A DNA stretch of 42,403 bases from Paramuribaculum sp. (GCA_022511125.1 JAFLSD010000014.1:1-42403); one strand, 5' to 3'; counted from the stretch's first letter, positions 8,784-17,287 are shown. Program-made: numbers and translations. Notes: generated by a model not told the origin, from the letters alone.

Positions 8784-9259
8784 TCCACTCCGGTATGTCC
8801 GAATCCGCCGTCCCCTCTCACTGTTTCGTCAAGCCTGTTGGTCTCTTCCCAATGAACGTGCGAATAGCGGGTTATAACCATCTGACAGATACGTTCACCG
8901 TTATTGATTGTAAAAGGCTCATTCGATAGATTGATCACTATCGCACCGATCTCACCTCGATAATCTGCATCTACGGTCCCCGGAGTATTAACTAACGAAA
9001 TGCCGCTGCGTAAAGCCAGTCCGCTGCGAGGACGCATCTGACATTCATAACCCTGAGGTAACTGGATGCGCAAGCCCGTAGGTATTAGAGCCCTTTCTAA
9101 CGGACCTAAAGTAACCGGTTCTTTCAGACAGGCCCTTACGTCCATACCAGCTGCCGACGGAGTCTCATAAGTAGGAAGTTCATGTCCTGACTTGTTGATT
9201 ATCTTAACTTTCACCCTATCCATAGTATGAGCCGGATTTTCCGGATGTTGCTTTTCCAT
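8780..9259 (-). CDS. dut: dUTP diphosphatase
   Basis: This is the trimeric dUTPase that hydrolyses dUTP to dUMP and pyrophosphate, keeping uracil out of DNA and supplying dUMP for thymidylate synthesis. All five family motifs are present: [29 protein letters not shown] with the catalytic Asp, ERICQMVI and [10 protein letters not shown]. The start at 9259 (159 residues) is chosen because AAGGA lies 6 bases before it. An ATG at 9274 leaves only an 11-base leader from the proximal promoter, and an ATG at 9223 would give the family's usual ~147 residues. It is first gene of the operon and overlaps the TPR gene by 4 bases. Confidence 0.95.
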   Translation of the reverse strand: MEKQHPENPAHTMDRVKVKIINKSGHELPTYETPSAAGMDVRACLKEPVTLGPLERALIPTGLRIQLPQGYECQMRPRSGLALRSGISLVNTPGTVDADYRGEIGAIVINLSNEPFTINNGERICQMVITRYSHVHWEETNRLDETVRGDGGFGHTGVE

Positions 9260-9291
9260 TTTAATTCCTTTCATTTTTCTGTTTTCAATTA

Positions 9292-9299
9292 CAAAATTA
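9292..9299 (-). promoter_or_regulatory. Proximal -7 box of the dut operon
   Basis: The minus strand reads TAATTTTG, placing transcription start near 9285, just before dut. No TTTG is seen at -33. It is the nearer of two candidate promoters. Confidence 0.5.
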
Positions 9300-9380
9300 C
9301 ATCAAAATATCGTTCTTTATAGGCTATTACACCGCCTAATATTGTTTTTTGCATCTTTTAATATCATTCTTTCGACATTG

Positions 9381-9446
9381 CAAATTTACTGCTATAATCC
9401 CCCCATCATCTGCGAATTTGGCCTATACTCTATTTCTTGCCCACCC
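9381..9446 (-). promoter_or_regulatory. Distal dut-operon promoter with a conserved bipartite upstream element (copy 1)
   Basis: Read on the minus strand: GGGTGGGCAA (9446-9437), 8 variable bases, a 21-base block beginning GTATAGGCC and ending CGCAGAT (9428-9408), 19 variable bases, then the -7 box TAAATTTG (9388-9381). The same two blocks with the same three spacings recur at 25197-25262 upstream of the kinase operon. The variable stretches have diverged, so this looks like a selected binding site rather than a recent duplication. It covers the expected -30 to -70 zone. Confidence 0.7.
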
Positions 9447-9523
9447 TTTATTATTGGCAATCAGCAAAATAACACAAATCGGCACACCTTCTTTTAACTA
9501 TATTTAACGATTGGCTGTCGCCA

Positions 9524-10159
9524 TCAGATATAATAATCTATCAGATCTACAAGCCCGCTTCTCAGAGCATATTTCACAGCCTCTTGCGTTGTATTCACGT
9601 CGAGCTTGCGAAATATGTTCTTTTTGTGAGTTACTATTGTATGGACACTGTTAAATCTCAATTCTGCTATTTCCTTGACCGTTTTGCCGCTTGCTATCAG
9701 TTTTAGGATTTCTTTCTCTACCCTGGTCAATACGTCGATCCCTCTGATGTCGCTACGAGAAGTCGCTATTCTTTCCAACGCTTTCGGACAGATATAAGCT
9801 TTCTTTTCAGATATAACGGTCAGCGAACGTTTCAGCTCGTCCGCATCTCCTTCGAGATCTATCACGCACATACCTTCTCCCGTTCCCCTCACCAAGGCCT
9901 CAAGCGAAAGATCGGGAAAAGTCAGAACCCAGGTCATCTCGTTGAAACGTATCGCCGAGAGAAGGAACGAATCAAAATCGTCGAAATCGAATGCTGACAG
10001 ATTTACAATCACGATTGCCCTCGGATTGACCGAGAGCAATCGGATTAACAAATCTTTTGTTCCGGTTTCATAGATTCTTGCGCCAGGAATGGTATCCGCT
10101 ATGACCGAGCATAATCCGCGGCTCGAAAGATAATGAGAATCGGCTATTATAAAATCCAC
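9524..10159 (-). CDS. LuxR/NarL-type response regulator with atypical receiver
   Basis: The 211-residue protein has a receiver-like N-terminal domain (about 1-118) and a LuxR helix-turn-helix (about 144-202, LTRVEKEILKLIASGKTVKEI). The receiver is degenerate: the strand that should carry the phospho-acceptor Asp reads IVIVNLS, with Asn53 at that place, and only one acidic residue (Asp7) is present at the N-terminal acidic pocket. Activation by ordinary phosphorylation is therefore doubtful. A ligand or protein contact may replace it. It lies 17 bases after cysK on the same strand and probably shares its transcript. No histidine kinase is nearby. Confidence 0.8.
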   Translation of the reverse strand: MDFIIADSHYLSSRGLCSVIADTIPGARIYETGTKDLLIRLLSVNPRAIVIVNLSAFDFDDFDSFLLSAIRFNEMTWVLTFPDLSLEALVRGTGEGMCVIDLEGDADELKRSLTVISEKKAYICPKALERIATSRSDIRGIDVLTRVEKEILKLIASGKTVKEIAELRFNSVHTIVTHKKNIFRKLDVNTTQEAVKYALRSGLVDLIDYYI

Positions 10160-10176
10160 TGACCTTCTGATTGCGT

Positions 10177-11127
10177 TTACAGAGGATAATCCTCGAATGC
10201 GTATAATACCGTCGATAGATAACGCTCGCCCGTATCTGGCAGGAGAGCCACGATCGTTTTTCCTTTGTTCTCTGGTTTACGTGCCTCTTCGAGTGCTACG
10301 TGAAAAGCCGCTCCCGATGAGATGCCTACCAACAAACCTTCATAGGCAGCAAGCCTTCGAGACGCACGGATAGCATCATCGCCCGCCACCGCAACGATTT
10401 CGTCCACCGCCGGCCGATGGAAATTTGATGGCTCGAAACCCGCTCCAATACCCTGAATTTTGTGAGGTCCCGAAGGATTTCCCGAAAGAACTGCTGATTC
10501 TTTTGGTTCGACAGCAATGATTCTAACAGCTGGATTATGTGCTTTCAATGCCTCTCCCACGCCCGAAACAGTTCCACCCGTACCTACTCCCGCGACGAAG
10601 ATATCTACTTTGCCGTCAGTATCGCGCCATATCTCTTCTCCGGTTGTCCTCCGGTGTATCGCCGGATTGGCCGGATTGTCGAATTGCTGCAGAATAATAG
10701 CACCGGGATTTTCTGCCCGCAGTTCTTCCGCTTTTTTTATCGCTCCTTTCATGCCTTCTGCACCGGGCGTCAGAACCAATGTCGCACCCAAAGCTTTCAG
10801 CAAGCTGCGACGCTCGCGGCTCATCGTGTCAGGCATAGTAAGGATCAGTTTATAGCCTTTTACCGAAGCAACCCACGCAAGTCCTATTCCTGTATTACCG
10901 CTCGTAGGCTCGATTATGAGGTCTCCCGGCTTTATATCGCCCGTCTGTTCGGCCGCTTCGATCATAGCCAAAGCTATGCGGTCTTTTACACTGCTCCCCG
11001 GATTGAAGGCTTCGATTTTCACTATCAATCGTGCGCCTAATTGTTCCTCTTTCTCGATATTGGCAACCTCCAACAGAGGAGTGTTACCAATTAGTTCCGT
11101 TAGACTTTTAGCTATTTTTTCTGACAT
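10177..11127 (-). CDS. cysK: Cysteine synthase A (O-acetylserine sulfhydrylase)
   Basis: The 316-residue PLP enzyme makes L-cysteine from O-acetylserine and sulfide. Visible hallmarks are the PLP-binding Lys48 in SSVKDR, the substrate loop TSGNTG (75-80), the phosphate-binding GTGGT near 180-185 and the ISSGAA segment near the C-terminus that holds the Ser contacting PLP. Length is typical of CysK, with no extra CBS domains. It is first in a probable two-gene unit with the downstream LuxR-type regulator. Confidence 0.95.
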   Translation of the reverse strand: MSEKIAKSLTELIGNTPLLEVANIEKEEQLGARLIVKIEAFNPGSSVKDRIALAMIEAAEQTGDIKPGDLIIEPTSGNTGIGLAWVASVKGYKLILTMPDTMSRERRSLLKALGATLVLTPGAEGMKGAIKKAEELRAENPGAIILQQFDNPANPAIHRRTTGEEIWRDTDGKVDIFVAGVGTGGTVSGVGEALKAHNPAVRIIAVEPKESAVLSGNPSGPHKIQGIGAGFEPSNFHRPAVDEIVAVAGDDAIRASRRLAAYEGLLVGISSGAAFHVALEEARKPENKGKTIVALLPDTGERYLSTVLYAFEDYPL

Positions 11128-11166
11128 AATGAATGAGAATTAAGATGATTAATCGTTTGTCCGCTG

Positions 11167-11174
11167 CAAAAATA
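11167..11174 (-). promoter_or_regulatory. -7 box for cysK
   Basis: The minus strand reads TATTTTTG, a full TAnnTTTG match, 40 bases before the cysK start. Confidence 0.5.
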
Positions 11175-11221
11175 CAATCTGATGTCATAACTTGAAATAC
11201 CAAGATAACGGTATTTTGTTA

Positions 11222-12592
11222 CTAACACTTCCTGATTCTCCATGCCGAAGGATAAAGATTGTTCGCTCGCTTGCCTATATTTTTCACAAAACCTAAAGGA
11301 TAACCTTCAAACATCAGCAGGACATATCCCGTCGGCGTATCGGGAGCAAGAATCAATGCTTCGCCTCGCAAATAACTTAAGGCTGTCGTATCGTCCACCT
11401 CATAACGAGGGAAAATATCTACTGCAAGCAATTGACTCATCGCCAATTCTTGAGATGGTTCGATATCCCTCCCTTTTTCTGTTCCTATTTTCAGCGCCGG
11501 GGCCATAACGGAAGGCAATCCTGACGATGGGAAACGGGCTATTATGTTATTTTTCTGATCTTTTATGAACGTCGTGCCTTTAGGCGCGTTTAACCAACCT
11601 TTTACACGTGAACCTACTTTCTCGTCCCCCTTCTCTTCCTTTGTTTTCTTTATTTTTTTATGGCTTCCCTCCCCTTCGTTTCGAGGTTTCCTGAATACCG
11701 ATACAAACAGACCCTCCCCTTTTACTTTGCCCGGTAGAAAGCGTAGACAATTCACATCGGTATTCACTCCTCCCATGATTCCCCACTGAGGGTCTACCGC
11801 GATTTTTACGCTCTCGCCTCCCAGAACCGAAACTATCCGTTCCGCTATCTCTTCGTTCTCCAAACGATTGAACGTGCAAGTGCTGTAAATAAGATAACCT
11901 CCCGGGCGCACGGCATTCCACACCGCTTCAACGATATCCCACTGTCTTGCGGCGCATTGTTCTATGAGTCTTTCCGACCATTGACTGATTGCTGTTTCAT
12001 CTTTACGCATCATGCCTTCGCCGCTACATGGAGTGTCCGCCAACACAAGGTCGAACGACTCGCTGAATCGTCCTAAATCTTTGGCATCTCCTTGAACGAC
12101 TTTCACGAAAGGATAGCCCCATTTGGCTATATTTTCCTTCAAGACCGATGCCCTTTGAGGTGAAAATTCATTAGCCGTTATCAAACTGCCCTCCGGTAGA
12201 GCGTCAGCCATCGCAGTTGTCTTTCCACCGGGTGCCGCACACGCGTCTAAAGCTGTCACCACACCCGCTGAATTTTCGTAACCTTCAAACAACTGCCTTA
12301 CGATGTGATAAACGATCATCGACGATGCATCCTGTACGTAATATCGTCCTTGATGCATCCGCGGATCTAAAGTAAACTGCGGCCTCTCGTCCATATAACG
12401 GCCCCACTCACACCAATCCACCCTTTCTGCGTTGGCAAACAGCTTTCCGCCTCCTTTTGCCGGATTCAAACGTACAGAAACAGAAGGTTCCCCTTCGAGC
12501 GCGTCACCAAGACACGCCATTTCAGGAGAACCGTATGATTCTATCAACCGCAGGAAACCTTCCGGCAGTCGTTTTCTCGTTTCCGATGTCAT
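11222..12592 (-). CDS. RsmF-type rRNA cytosine-C5 methyltransferase
   Basis: The 456-residue protein belongs to the NOL1/NOP2/Sun family. The SAM-binding motif DACAAPGGKT is at 116-125. The two catalytic cysteines are Cys189 in DTPCSGEGM and Cys239 in YSTCTF, the latter being the nucleophile in this family. A C-terminal extension (about 330-456, with ALSYLRGEAL and GFVKNIGKRANNLYP) matches the PUA-like domain of RsmF. It should methylate cytosine in 16S rRNA; the exact position is inferred from the family. Its start codon overlaps the pfkA stop by one base (TAATG), so the two are cotranscribed. Confidence 0.9.
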   Translation of the reverse strand: MTSETRKRLPEGFLRLIESYGSPEMACLGDALEGEPSVSVRLNPAKGGGKLFANAERVDWCEWGRYMDERPQFTLDPRMHQGRYYVQDASSMIVYHIVRQLFEGYENSAGVVTALDACAAPGGKTTAMADALPEGSLITANEFSPQRASVLKENIAKWGYPFVKVVQGDAKDLGRFSESFDLVLADTPCSGEGMMRKDETAISQWSERLIEQCAARQWDIVEAVWNAVRPGGYLIYSTCTFNRLENEEIAERIVSVLGGESVKIAVDPQWGIMGGVNTDVNCLRFLPGKVKGEGLFVSVFRKPRNEGEGSHKKIKKTKEEKGDEKVGSRVKGWLNAPKGTTFIKDQKNNIIARFPSSGLPSVMAPALKIGTEKGRDIEPSQELAMSQLLAVDIFPRYEVDDTTALSYLRGEALILAPDTPTGYVLLMFEGYPLGFVKNIGKRANNLYPSAWRIRKC

Positions 12593-13572
12593 TAGATCGA
12601 CAGACGCCGAAGCGTTTCGAGCAATTCCCTATTGATCGGCTTATCGTTCTTGATCGCCTTGCTGAACGGCACATAGACGAGTTCGTCGTTCGATATACCG
12701 ATCATCACGTTGCGCTGATCGTCAAGCAGAGCGTCAACTGCAGCCGCTCCCATACGCGAAGCCAGAATACGGTCGTAAGCGGTCGGAGAACCACCACGCT
12801 GAAGATGACCTAAAATCGATACTCTTACGTCATATCCCGGATACTCCGTCTTTACTCGCTGCGCCATTTCCATCGCGCCACCGGTCACCGGACTCTCGGC
12901 TACAAGTACTATCGACGAATTTTTGCTCTTGCGGAAACCGTTTTGGATCAATTCACCCAATTGGTCTACCTGAGTCGATATCTCCGGAATGATAGCCGCT
13001 TCGGCACCCGACGCTATTGCCCCGTTAAGCGCGAGGAAGCCGGCATCCCTGCCCATCACTTCGATGAAAAACAAGCGCTCATGGCTTGTTGCCGTGTCGC
13101 GTATCTTGTCCACGCACTCCATTATCGTATTGAGAGCCGTATCATATCCTATCGTAGAGTCTGTCCCGTATAGATCATTGTCGATTGTGCCAGGCAGACC
13201 GATACATGGGAAATTAAATTCATTCGCAAAAATTCGAGCACCGGTCAGCGAACCGTCACCACCGATCACTACTAAAGCATCGATCTCATGACGCTTGATA
13301 TTGTCATAAGCCAACTGACGCCCTTCTGGAGTCTGGAATTCCGGACAACGGGCTGTTTTCAGAATCGTACCTCCCATCTGGATGATATTGCTCACGTTCT
13401 GGGTCTTGAATTCCTGGATTTCGTCAGATATCAGCCCTTTATAACCACGGTAAATACCCTTTACCTTGAAACCGCTGAAGATTGCCGAACGCGTGACGGC
13501 GCGGATTGCCGCATTCATACCCGGAGCATCGCCCCCAGAGGTCAAAATACCTATACACTTAATTTCTGACAT
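12592..13572 (-). CDS. pfkA: ATP-dependent 6-phosphofructokinase
   Basis: The 326-residue enzyme phosphorylates fructose 6-phosphate to fructose 1,6-bisphosphate, the committed step of glycolysis. Motifs: [13 protein letters not shown] (12-24) for ATP, GGDGS (104-108), and GTIDND (128-133) with the catalytic Asp. Gly in GGDGS is the ATP-type signature; pyrophosphate-dependent enzymes have Asp there. Size fits bacterial PfkA. It is transcribed divergently from dapA across a shared palindromic promoter region, and rsmF follows directly. Confidence 0.95.
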   Translation of the reverse strand: MSEIKCIGILTSGGDAPGMNAAIRAVTRSAIFSGFKVKGIYRGYKGLISDEIQEFKTQNVSNIIQMGGTILKTARCPEFQTPEGRQLAYDNIKRHEIDALVVIGGDGSLTGARIFANEFNFPCIGLPGTIDNDLYGTDSTIGYDTALNTIMECVDKIRDTATSHERLFFIEVMGRDAGFLALNGAIASGAEAAIIPEISTQVDQLGELIQNGFRKSKNSSIVLVAESPVTGGAMEMAQRVKTEYPGYDVRVSILGHLQRGGSPTAYDRILASRMGAAAVDALLDDQRNVMIGISNDELVYVPFSKAIKNDKPINRELLETLRRLSI

Positions 13573-13596
13573 AAGATTGCATTTTCGTTATTTGAA

Positions 13597-13639
13597 TACA
13601 AAAGTATATAAAAAATCGCAGTTTTTATATACTTTTGTA
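13597..13639. promoter_or_regulatory. Palindromic overlapping divergent promoters of pfkA and dapA
   Basis: Two 18-base arms (13597-13614 and 13622-13639) form a perfect inverted repeat around a 7-base centre. Each arm holds one -7 box TACTTTTG: 13599-13606 for pfkA on the minus strand and 13630-13637 for dapA on the plus strand. Each -7 box lies where the other promoter's -33 region would be, so RNA polymerase should not be able to occupy both at once. Confidence 0.75.
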
Positions 13640-13657
13640 CTTCAAAACATAACGTCA

Positions 13658-14545
13658 ATGGCACGAATCAATCTCAGAGGCATGGGAGTGGCTCTTATAA
13701 CACCCTTCCTCAAAGATAAATCTATAGATTACAACTCACTGGCTCGACTCATCGACTACCAGATCAAAAACGGCGTCGACTATATCGTTGCGCTCGGCAC
13801 TACCGCCGAAACTCCCGCATTAACTACGGCCGAAAAAGAAGAACTCAAAAAATTCATCGCTTCACGCGTTGCCAAAAGAGTACCTCTCGTAGTGGGATGT
13901 GGAGGAAACAACACAGCCGCCGTTGCTGCCGAAGTTGCCGATATCGACACTTCCCTCTTCGATGCAGTACTGTCGGTCGTTCCATATTACAACAAACCAT
14001 CCCAGGAGGGTATTTATCAGCATTACTCCGCCATCTCCCAGGCTTCCAAACTTCCCGTTATATTATACAACGTACCTGGAAGGACAGGAGTAAACATGTC
14101 AGCCGAAACTACTCTCCGACTCGCCTACGATCATCATAACATCGTCGCGGTTAAAGAAGCCTCCGGAAACATAAACCAGATGGACGAGATCATACAGCAG
14201 AAACCGGAAGAATTCAACGTAATTTCCGGAGACGACGGAATCACATTCCCCCTCATCAACCTCGGAGCTATCGGAGTGATATCGGTGATCGGAAACGCAT
14301 TCCCCAAGGAATTTGCTAAAATGGTTCGGCTCGCACTCAGTGGCGACTATGAAAATGCCCGCCACATTCACCACCGGTTCAACCAACTTTTCAACCTTCT
14401 TTTCGTCGACGGAAACCCTGCCGGTGTCAAATGTCTACTCCATGCTATGGGGTTCATTGAAAACGAATTACGACTACCTCTCGTACCGACACGCATAACA
14501 ACTTACGAAAAAATCCGACGGGTTCTCGACTCCTTTGAGTCATAA
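13658..14545 (+). CDS. dapA: 4-hydroxy-tetrahydrodipicolinate synthase
   Basis: The 295-residue TIM-barrel aldolase condenses pyruvate with aspartate semialdehyde, the first step toward diaminopimelate and lysine. The Schiff-base Lys166 is in VAVKEASG. The GTTAE motif (47-51) and YNVPGRTG (137-144, with the catalytic Tyr) are present. The frame is open upstream to 13466, but that extension overlaps pfkA and the promoter. The start at 13658 follows the -7 box by 20 bases and gives the family length. tRNA-Arg lies 49 bases downstream. Confidence 0.95.
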   Translation: MARINLRGMGVALITPFLKDKSIDYNSLARLIDYQIKNGVDYIVALGTTAETPALTTAEKEELKKFIASRVAKRVPLVVGCGGNNTAAVAAEVADIDTSLFDAVLSVVPYYNKPSQEGIYQHYSAISQASKLPVILYNVPGRTGVNMSAETTLRLAYDHHNIVAVKEASGNINQMDEIIQQKPEEFNVISGDDGITFPLINLGAIGVISVIGNAFPKEFAKMVRLALSGDYENARHIHHRFNQLFNLLFVDGNPAGVKCLLHAMGFIENELRLPLVPTRITTYEKIRRVLDSFES

Positions 14546-14548
14546 TTA

Positions 14549-14580
14549 TTTTGCAGACAACGAAAAAATAGATAATTTTG
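14549..14580 (+). promoter_or_regulatory. Promoter of tRNA-Arg
   Basis: TTTTG (14549-14553) and TAATTTTG (14573-14580) are separated by 19 bases, directly before the tRNA. Confidence 0.6.
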
Positions 14581-14594
14581 CACACGCAAACGAT

Positions 14595-14668
14595 GGTTCG
14601 GTAGCTCAGCTGGATAGAGCATCTGCCTTCTAAGCAGACGGTCCCGCGTTCGAATCGCGGCCGAATCA
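14595..14668 (+). tRNA. tRNA-Arg(UCU)
   Basis: A complete 74-base cloverleaf. The acceptor stem is GGTTCGG with CCGAATC (one G-U pair), the D stem GCTC/GAGC, the anticodon stem TCTGC/GCAGA with loop CTTCTAA (anticodon TCT), and the T stem CCGCG/CGCGG with TTCGAAT. The CCA end is not encoded. It reads AGA codons. Confidence 0.95.
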
Positions 14669-14674
14669 CGTCCC

Positions 14675-14703
14675 AAAGCCACTCCAAAAGGGTGGCTTTT
14701 CTT
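14675..14703 (+). terminator. Rho-independent terminator after tRNA-Arg
   Basis: Stem AAAGCCAC (14675-14682) pairs with GTGGCTTT (14692-14699), with a CC/GG extension around an AAAA loop. It is followed by a T-rich stretch. Confidence 0.8.
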
Positions 14704-14719
14704 ATTCCCCTATTTTTTG

Positions 14720-14727
14720 TATATTTG
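14720..14727 (+). promoter_or_regulatory. -7 box for the GH16 gene
   Basis: TATATTTG fits TAnnTTTG and lies 26 bases before the ATG at 14754. The -33 zone falls on the tail of the tRNA terminator and is weak. Confidence 0.5.
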
Positions 14728-14753
14728 CCTTCTAAACAAATACATCCCCTATT

Positions 14754-15539
14754 ATGAAAAATATAATTCGATTCGCACTCTTGCCTTTTATGATTCTGAT
14801 GGTTTTCGGTTGTAACGCTCAAAGCGACGGCTGGAAGCTCGTTTGGGAAGAAAATTTCGATACTCCCGGCAAAATCGACCCTGCCGTCTGGAGCAAAATC
14901 CCCCGTGGACATTCCGATTGGAACAACTATATGTCCGATCGCGAAGAACTTTACGATGTCCGCGACGGAAATCTGATACTTCGCGGAATTGTTAACCCTG
15001 ACACCGAATCCGACGACGTGCCCTATATCACCGGAGGCATTTACACGAAAGACAAAAAAGGATTTGGCCAAGGAAAGATTGAAATTCGCGCTAAGCTGGG
15101 AAACGCTCGGGGTGCATGGCCCGCTTTCTGGCTTCTCCCGTTCGACAATTCTCAATGGCCTTCCGGAGGGGAAATTGACATCATGGAACGTCTGAATTCC
15201 GACACTATTGCTTATCAGACTGTCCATTCCCATTATACATACGATCTCGGCATTGAAGAAAATCCGCCTCATGGATCCACTGGCAAGATCAACAATCAGG
15301 ATTACAATATCTATAGCGTTGAACTCTATCCCGACAGTCTTGTTTTCGCTATCAACGGCAACCATACTTTCACATATCCCCGCATAGAAACCGACAAAGA
15401 GGGACAATTCCCCTTCGACCGCGACTTCTATCTTTTACTCGACATGCAACTTGAAGGAAAATGGGTAGGTAAAGCTGATCCTGCCGACCTACCTGTTGAA
15501 ATGTTGATTGACTGGGTTCGATTTTACAAAAAAGATTGA
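14754..15539 (+). CDS. Glycoside hydrolase family 16 lipoprotein (beta-glucanase type)
   Basis: The 261-residue protein has a lipoprotein signal (MVFGC, Cys20) and a GH16 jelly-roll domain over the rest. The catalytic signature EIDIME is at 140-145: Glu140 nucleophile, Asp142, Glu145 acid/base. WPAFWLLP (122-129) is the conserved strand before it. GH16 enzymes cut beta-1,3 and beta-1,3/1,4 glucans and some galactans. The HYTYDLG/ENPPHG region fits laminarinase-like members, but substrate is inferred. As a lipoprotein it is probably anchored in the outer membrane. A small repeat protein follows after 3 bases. Confidence 0.9.
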   Translation: MKNIIRFALLPFMILMVFGCNAQSDGWKLVWEENFDTPGKIDPAVWSKIPRGHSDWNNYMSDREELYDVRDGNLILRGIVNPDTESDDVPYITGGIYTKDKKGFGQGKIEIRAKLGNARGAWPAFWLLPFDNSQWPSGGEIDIMERLNSDTIAYQTVHSHYTYDLGIEENPPHGSTGKINNQDYNIYSVELYPDSLVFAINGNHTFTYPRIETDKEGQFPFDRDFYLLLDMQLEGKWVGKADPADLPVEMLIDWVRFYKKD

Positions 15540-15542
15540 TAA

Positions 15543-15920
15543 ATGAAATCGCGGCTTGTCATAACACTTCTCTTGATTATTGCATCCGCAGTTTCTATCC
15601 TCGCCGAACATCGAATTTCTTTGGTTCAAAACGAAGGCAGCTGGGTTTATATATACGATGAGAACGGAAAAAAATATAAAACCCTCAGCAAAAGCTCTGT
15701 CGGCACAGTCAACGGTTTCAGTGCCTCGTTTTTTGTCACTACCAACGGTAATTGGATATATCTTTACGATGCCGAAGGGCGTAAATACAAGACTTTAAGC
15801 AAAAGTTCCGTAGGAGAGATTTTGGGAGTGTCGGGCGACACATTCACGTCGCGTCTCGGCAATTGGATTTACACGTGGAGCCGCGACGGACGCAAAATCA
15901 ACTCACGCTATGCCGGTTGA
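15543..15920 (+). CDS. Small secreted repeat protein
   Basis: The 125-residue protein has a signal peptide (about 1-21) and no recognised domain. The mature part has two near-identical units with the pattern GxWxYxYDxxGxKYKTLSKSSVG (residues about 32-55 and 67-90), and a third, eroded unit near 107-122 (LGNWIYTWSRDGRK). The WxYxYDxxG rhythm suggests short beta-hairpins, perhaps a small propeller-like or ligand-binding fold (inference). It starts 3 bases after the GH16 stop, so it is cotranscribed and may assist or accompany the glucanase. It converges on the DUF389 gene with a single base between stops. Confidence 0.75.
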   Translation: MKSRLVITLLLIIASAVSILAEHRISLVQNEGSWVYIYDENGKKYKTLSKSSVGTVNGFSASFFVTTNGNWIYLYDAEGRKYKTLSKSSVGEILGVSGDTFTSRLGNWIYTWSRDGRKINSRYAG

Positions 15921-15921
15921 A

Positions 15922-17277
15922 TCAAAGATCCACGGAAACAATTCGTAGTGAATCTACATTCAGACGGGCCTCGAGATACTCCTTGAATTTAGCCCGCTGG
16001 GTGGTGGACATAGGCTTGGAGAAACGCACGAGAGCCACATGAGTGGTGTCTAATCGCTCCGTTTGGACATTAGCAAAGATCGGTTCCGTAAGGGCTATTT
16101 CCTCCACCTCCGGGAAAACCACTTTGAGCTCTGGAGAGATATCAACCCCTGCCGACCGTGCCATCGATTCCATTAATGCGGCGTGACGTAACGAGTCTAT
16201 AAGTGACTGTTGCCGTGTGATGGTCGACTGAGCCAGTTGGAAAATCTCCGAAGAAGTTGATGCATTGCTCGAAATTTCGGGAGTAGTCATCGCATCTCCT
16301 TGTAGAATCTCGAGACGGCTCCCCCCAAGTCCGTAAAAATGAAGTTTCGACGATAAAGCCATCGTCAGGGAATCCTGAGGCAACACGCGGCCGATTAGCG
16401 TGAGTTTTATCACATGGTGGCCATCAATTGTAGATGTGGTTGTTTTAAGCACCTGGGTTGCCGGAAACTGACATTCGCTGTTCACGAAGCTCGTCACGTT
16501 CATATTAAACTTATTCTCTCTTATCATGTTATAAGTCAACCAGATGCTCGGTATCATCGTCAGGATAGCCACCACATAAACTATTCGCATCACTCTCCGT
16601 GCACGGTCGTTGTCCGCCGTCGGAGCGGTCTTGTATTTAAAGAGTTTGATGCCGATAAACGTCGACACCGCGATATATATCGAGTTGATGATAAACAGAT
16701 AGGTCGCTCCGATAAAATATTGAGGCTGCCACGTGGCTATACCATAACCTGCTGTACATAGCGGAGGCATCAGGGCTGTCGCTATCGCTACACCCGGAAT
16801 CACATTACCTTTGTTTTTAGAACATAGACCGATTACCCCTGCGCCACCGCCAAAAAAGCCTATCAGGACGTCGTAGATGGTTGGAGACGTGCGCGCCAAC
16901 AGTTCGGAATGACCCTCGTTGACAGGAGATATCAGAAAATATATCGTCGACGCGATGATCGAGAAGCCGGCGGCCATCACCAGATTACGAAGACATCGTT
17001 TGATAAGTCCGAAATCGTGCACCCCGATGCCTAAACCGATACCTATGATCGGTCCCATAAGCGGGGATATCAACATGGCGCCTATTATTACAGCCGACGA
17101 ATTCGTATTCAGGCCCAACGATGCTATAAGGATCGCTATGATTAGAATCAGAATATTTGTCCCGCGGAACGACACACCGTCTCTGATCGTTTTTTCTGCT
17201 TCAGCTTGAGGCACAAGATCATCGAGTGTGAAATAATTCACCATGAAAGTCGAAAGACGGTTTATGAAAGCGGTCAT
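15922..17277 (-). CDS. DUF389 membrane protein
   Basis: The 451-residue protein carries the DUF389 membrane domain (about residues 25-250). It has the conserved core SSAVIIGAMLISPLMGPI and several further hydrophobic helices. A soluble C-terminal region (about 255-451) has two segments related to periplasmic or channel-partner domains. DUF389 proteins are conserved membrane proteins of unknown function. It is last in the ruvB-flippase-DUF389 unit, 10 bases after the flippase gene. Confidence 0.85.
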   Translation of the reverse strand: MTAFINRLSTFMVNYFTLDDLVPQAEAEKTIRDGVSFRGTNILILIIAILIASLGLNTNSSAVIIGAMLISPLMGPIIGIGLGIGVHDFGLIKRCLRNLVMAAGFSIIASTIYFLISPVNEGHSELLARTSPTIYDVLIGFFGGGAGVIGLCSKNKGNVIPGVAIATALMPPLCTAGYGIATWQPQYFIGATYLFIINSIYIAVSTFIGIKLFKYKTAPTADNDRARRVMRIVYVVAILTMIPSIWLTYNMIRENKFNMNVTSFVNSECQFPATQVLKTTTSTIDGHHVIKLTLIGRVLPQDSLTMALSSKLHFYGLGGSRLEILQGDAMTTPEISSNASTSSEIFQLAQSTITRQQSLIDSLRHAALMESMARSAGVDISPELKVVFPEVEEIALTEPIFANVQTERLDTTHVALVRFSKPMSTTQRAKFKEYLEARLNVDSLRIVSVDL

Positions 17278-17287
17278 AATTATCTCC

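Noticed and set aside
10537-11040. A 167-codon frame antisense to cysK
   Set aside because: cysK is certain from its motifs, and the antisense frame has no family features.
13466-13657. Extension of the dapA frame upstream to 13466
   Set aside because: It overlaps the pfkA coding sequence and the whole promoter region and does not resemble the family. 13658 gives the normal length.
14454-15407. A 317-codon open frame on the minus strand across dapA's end, tRNA-Arg and the GH16 gene
   Set aside because: It runs antisense through a tRNA, a terminator and a gene with clear GH16 catalytic motifs. Its translation has no recognisable domain. It is a by-product of codon bias.
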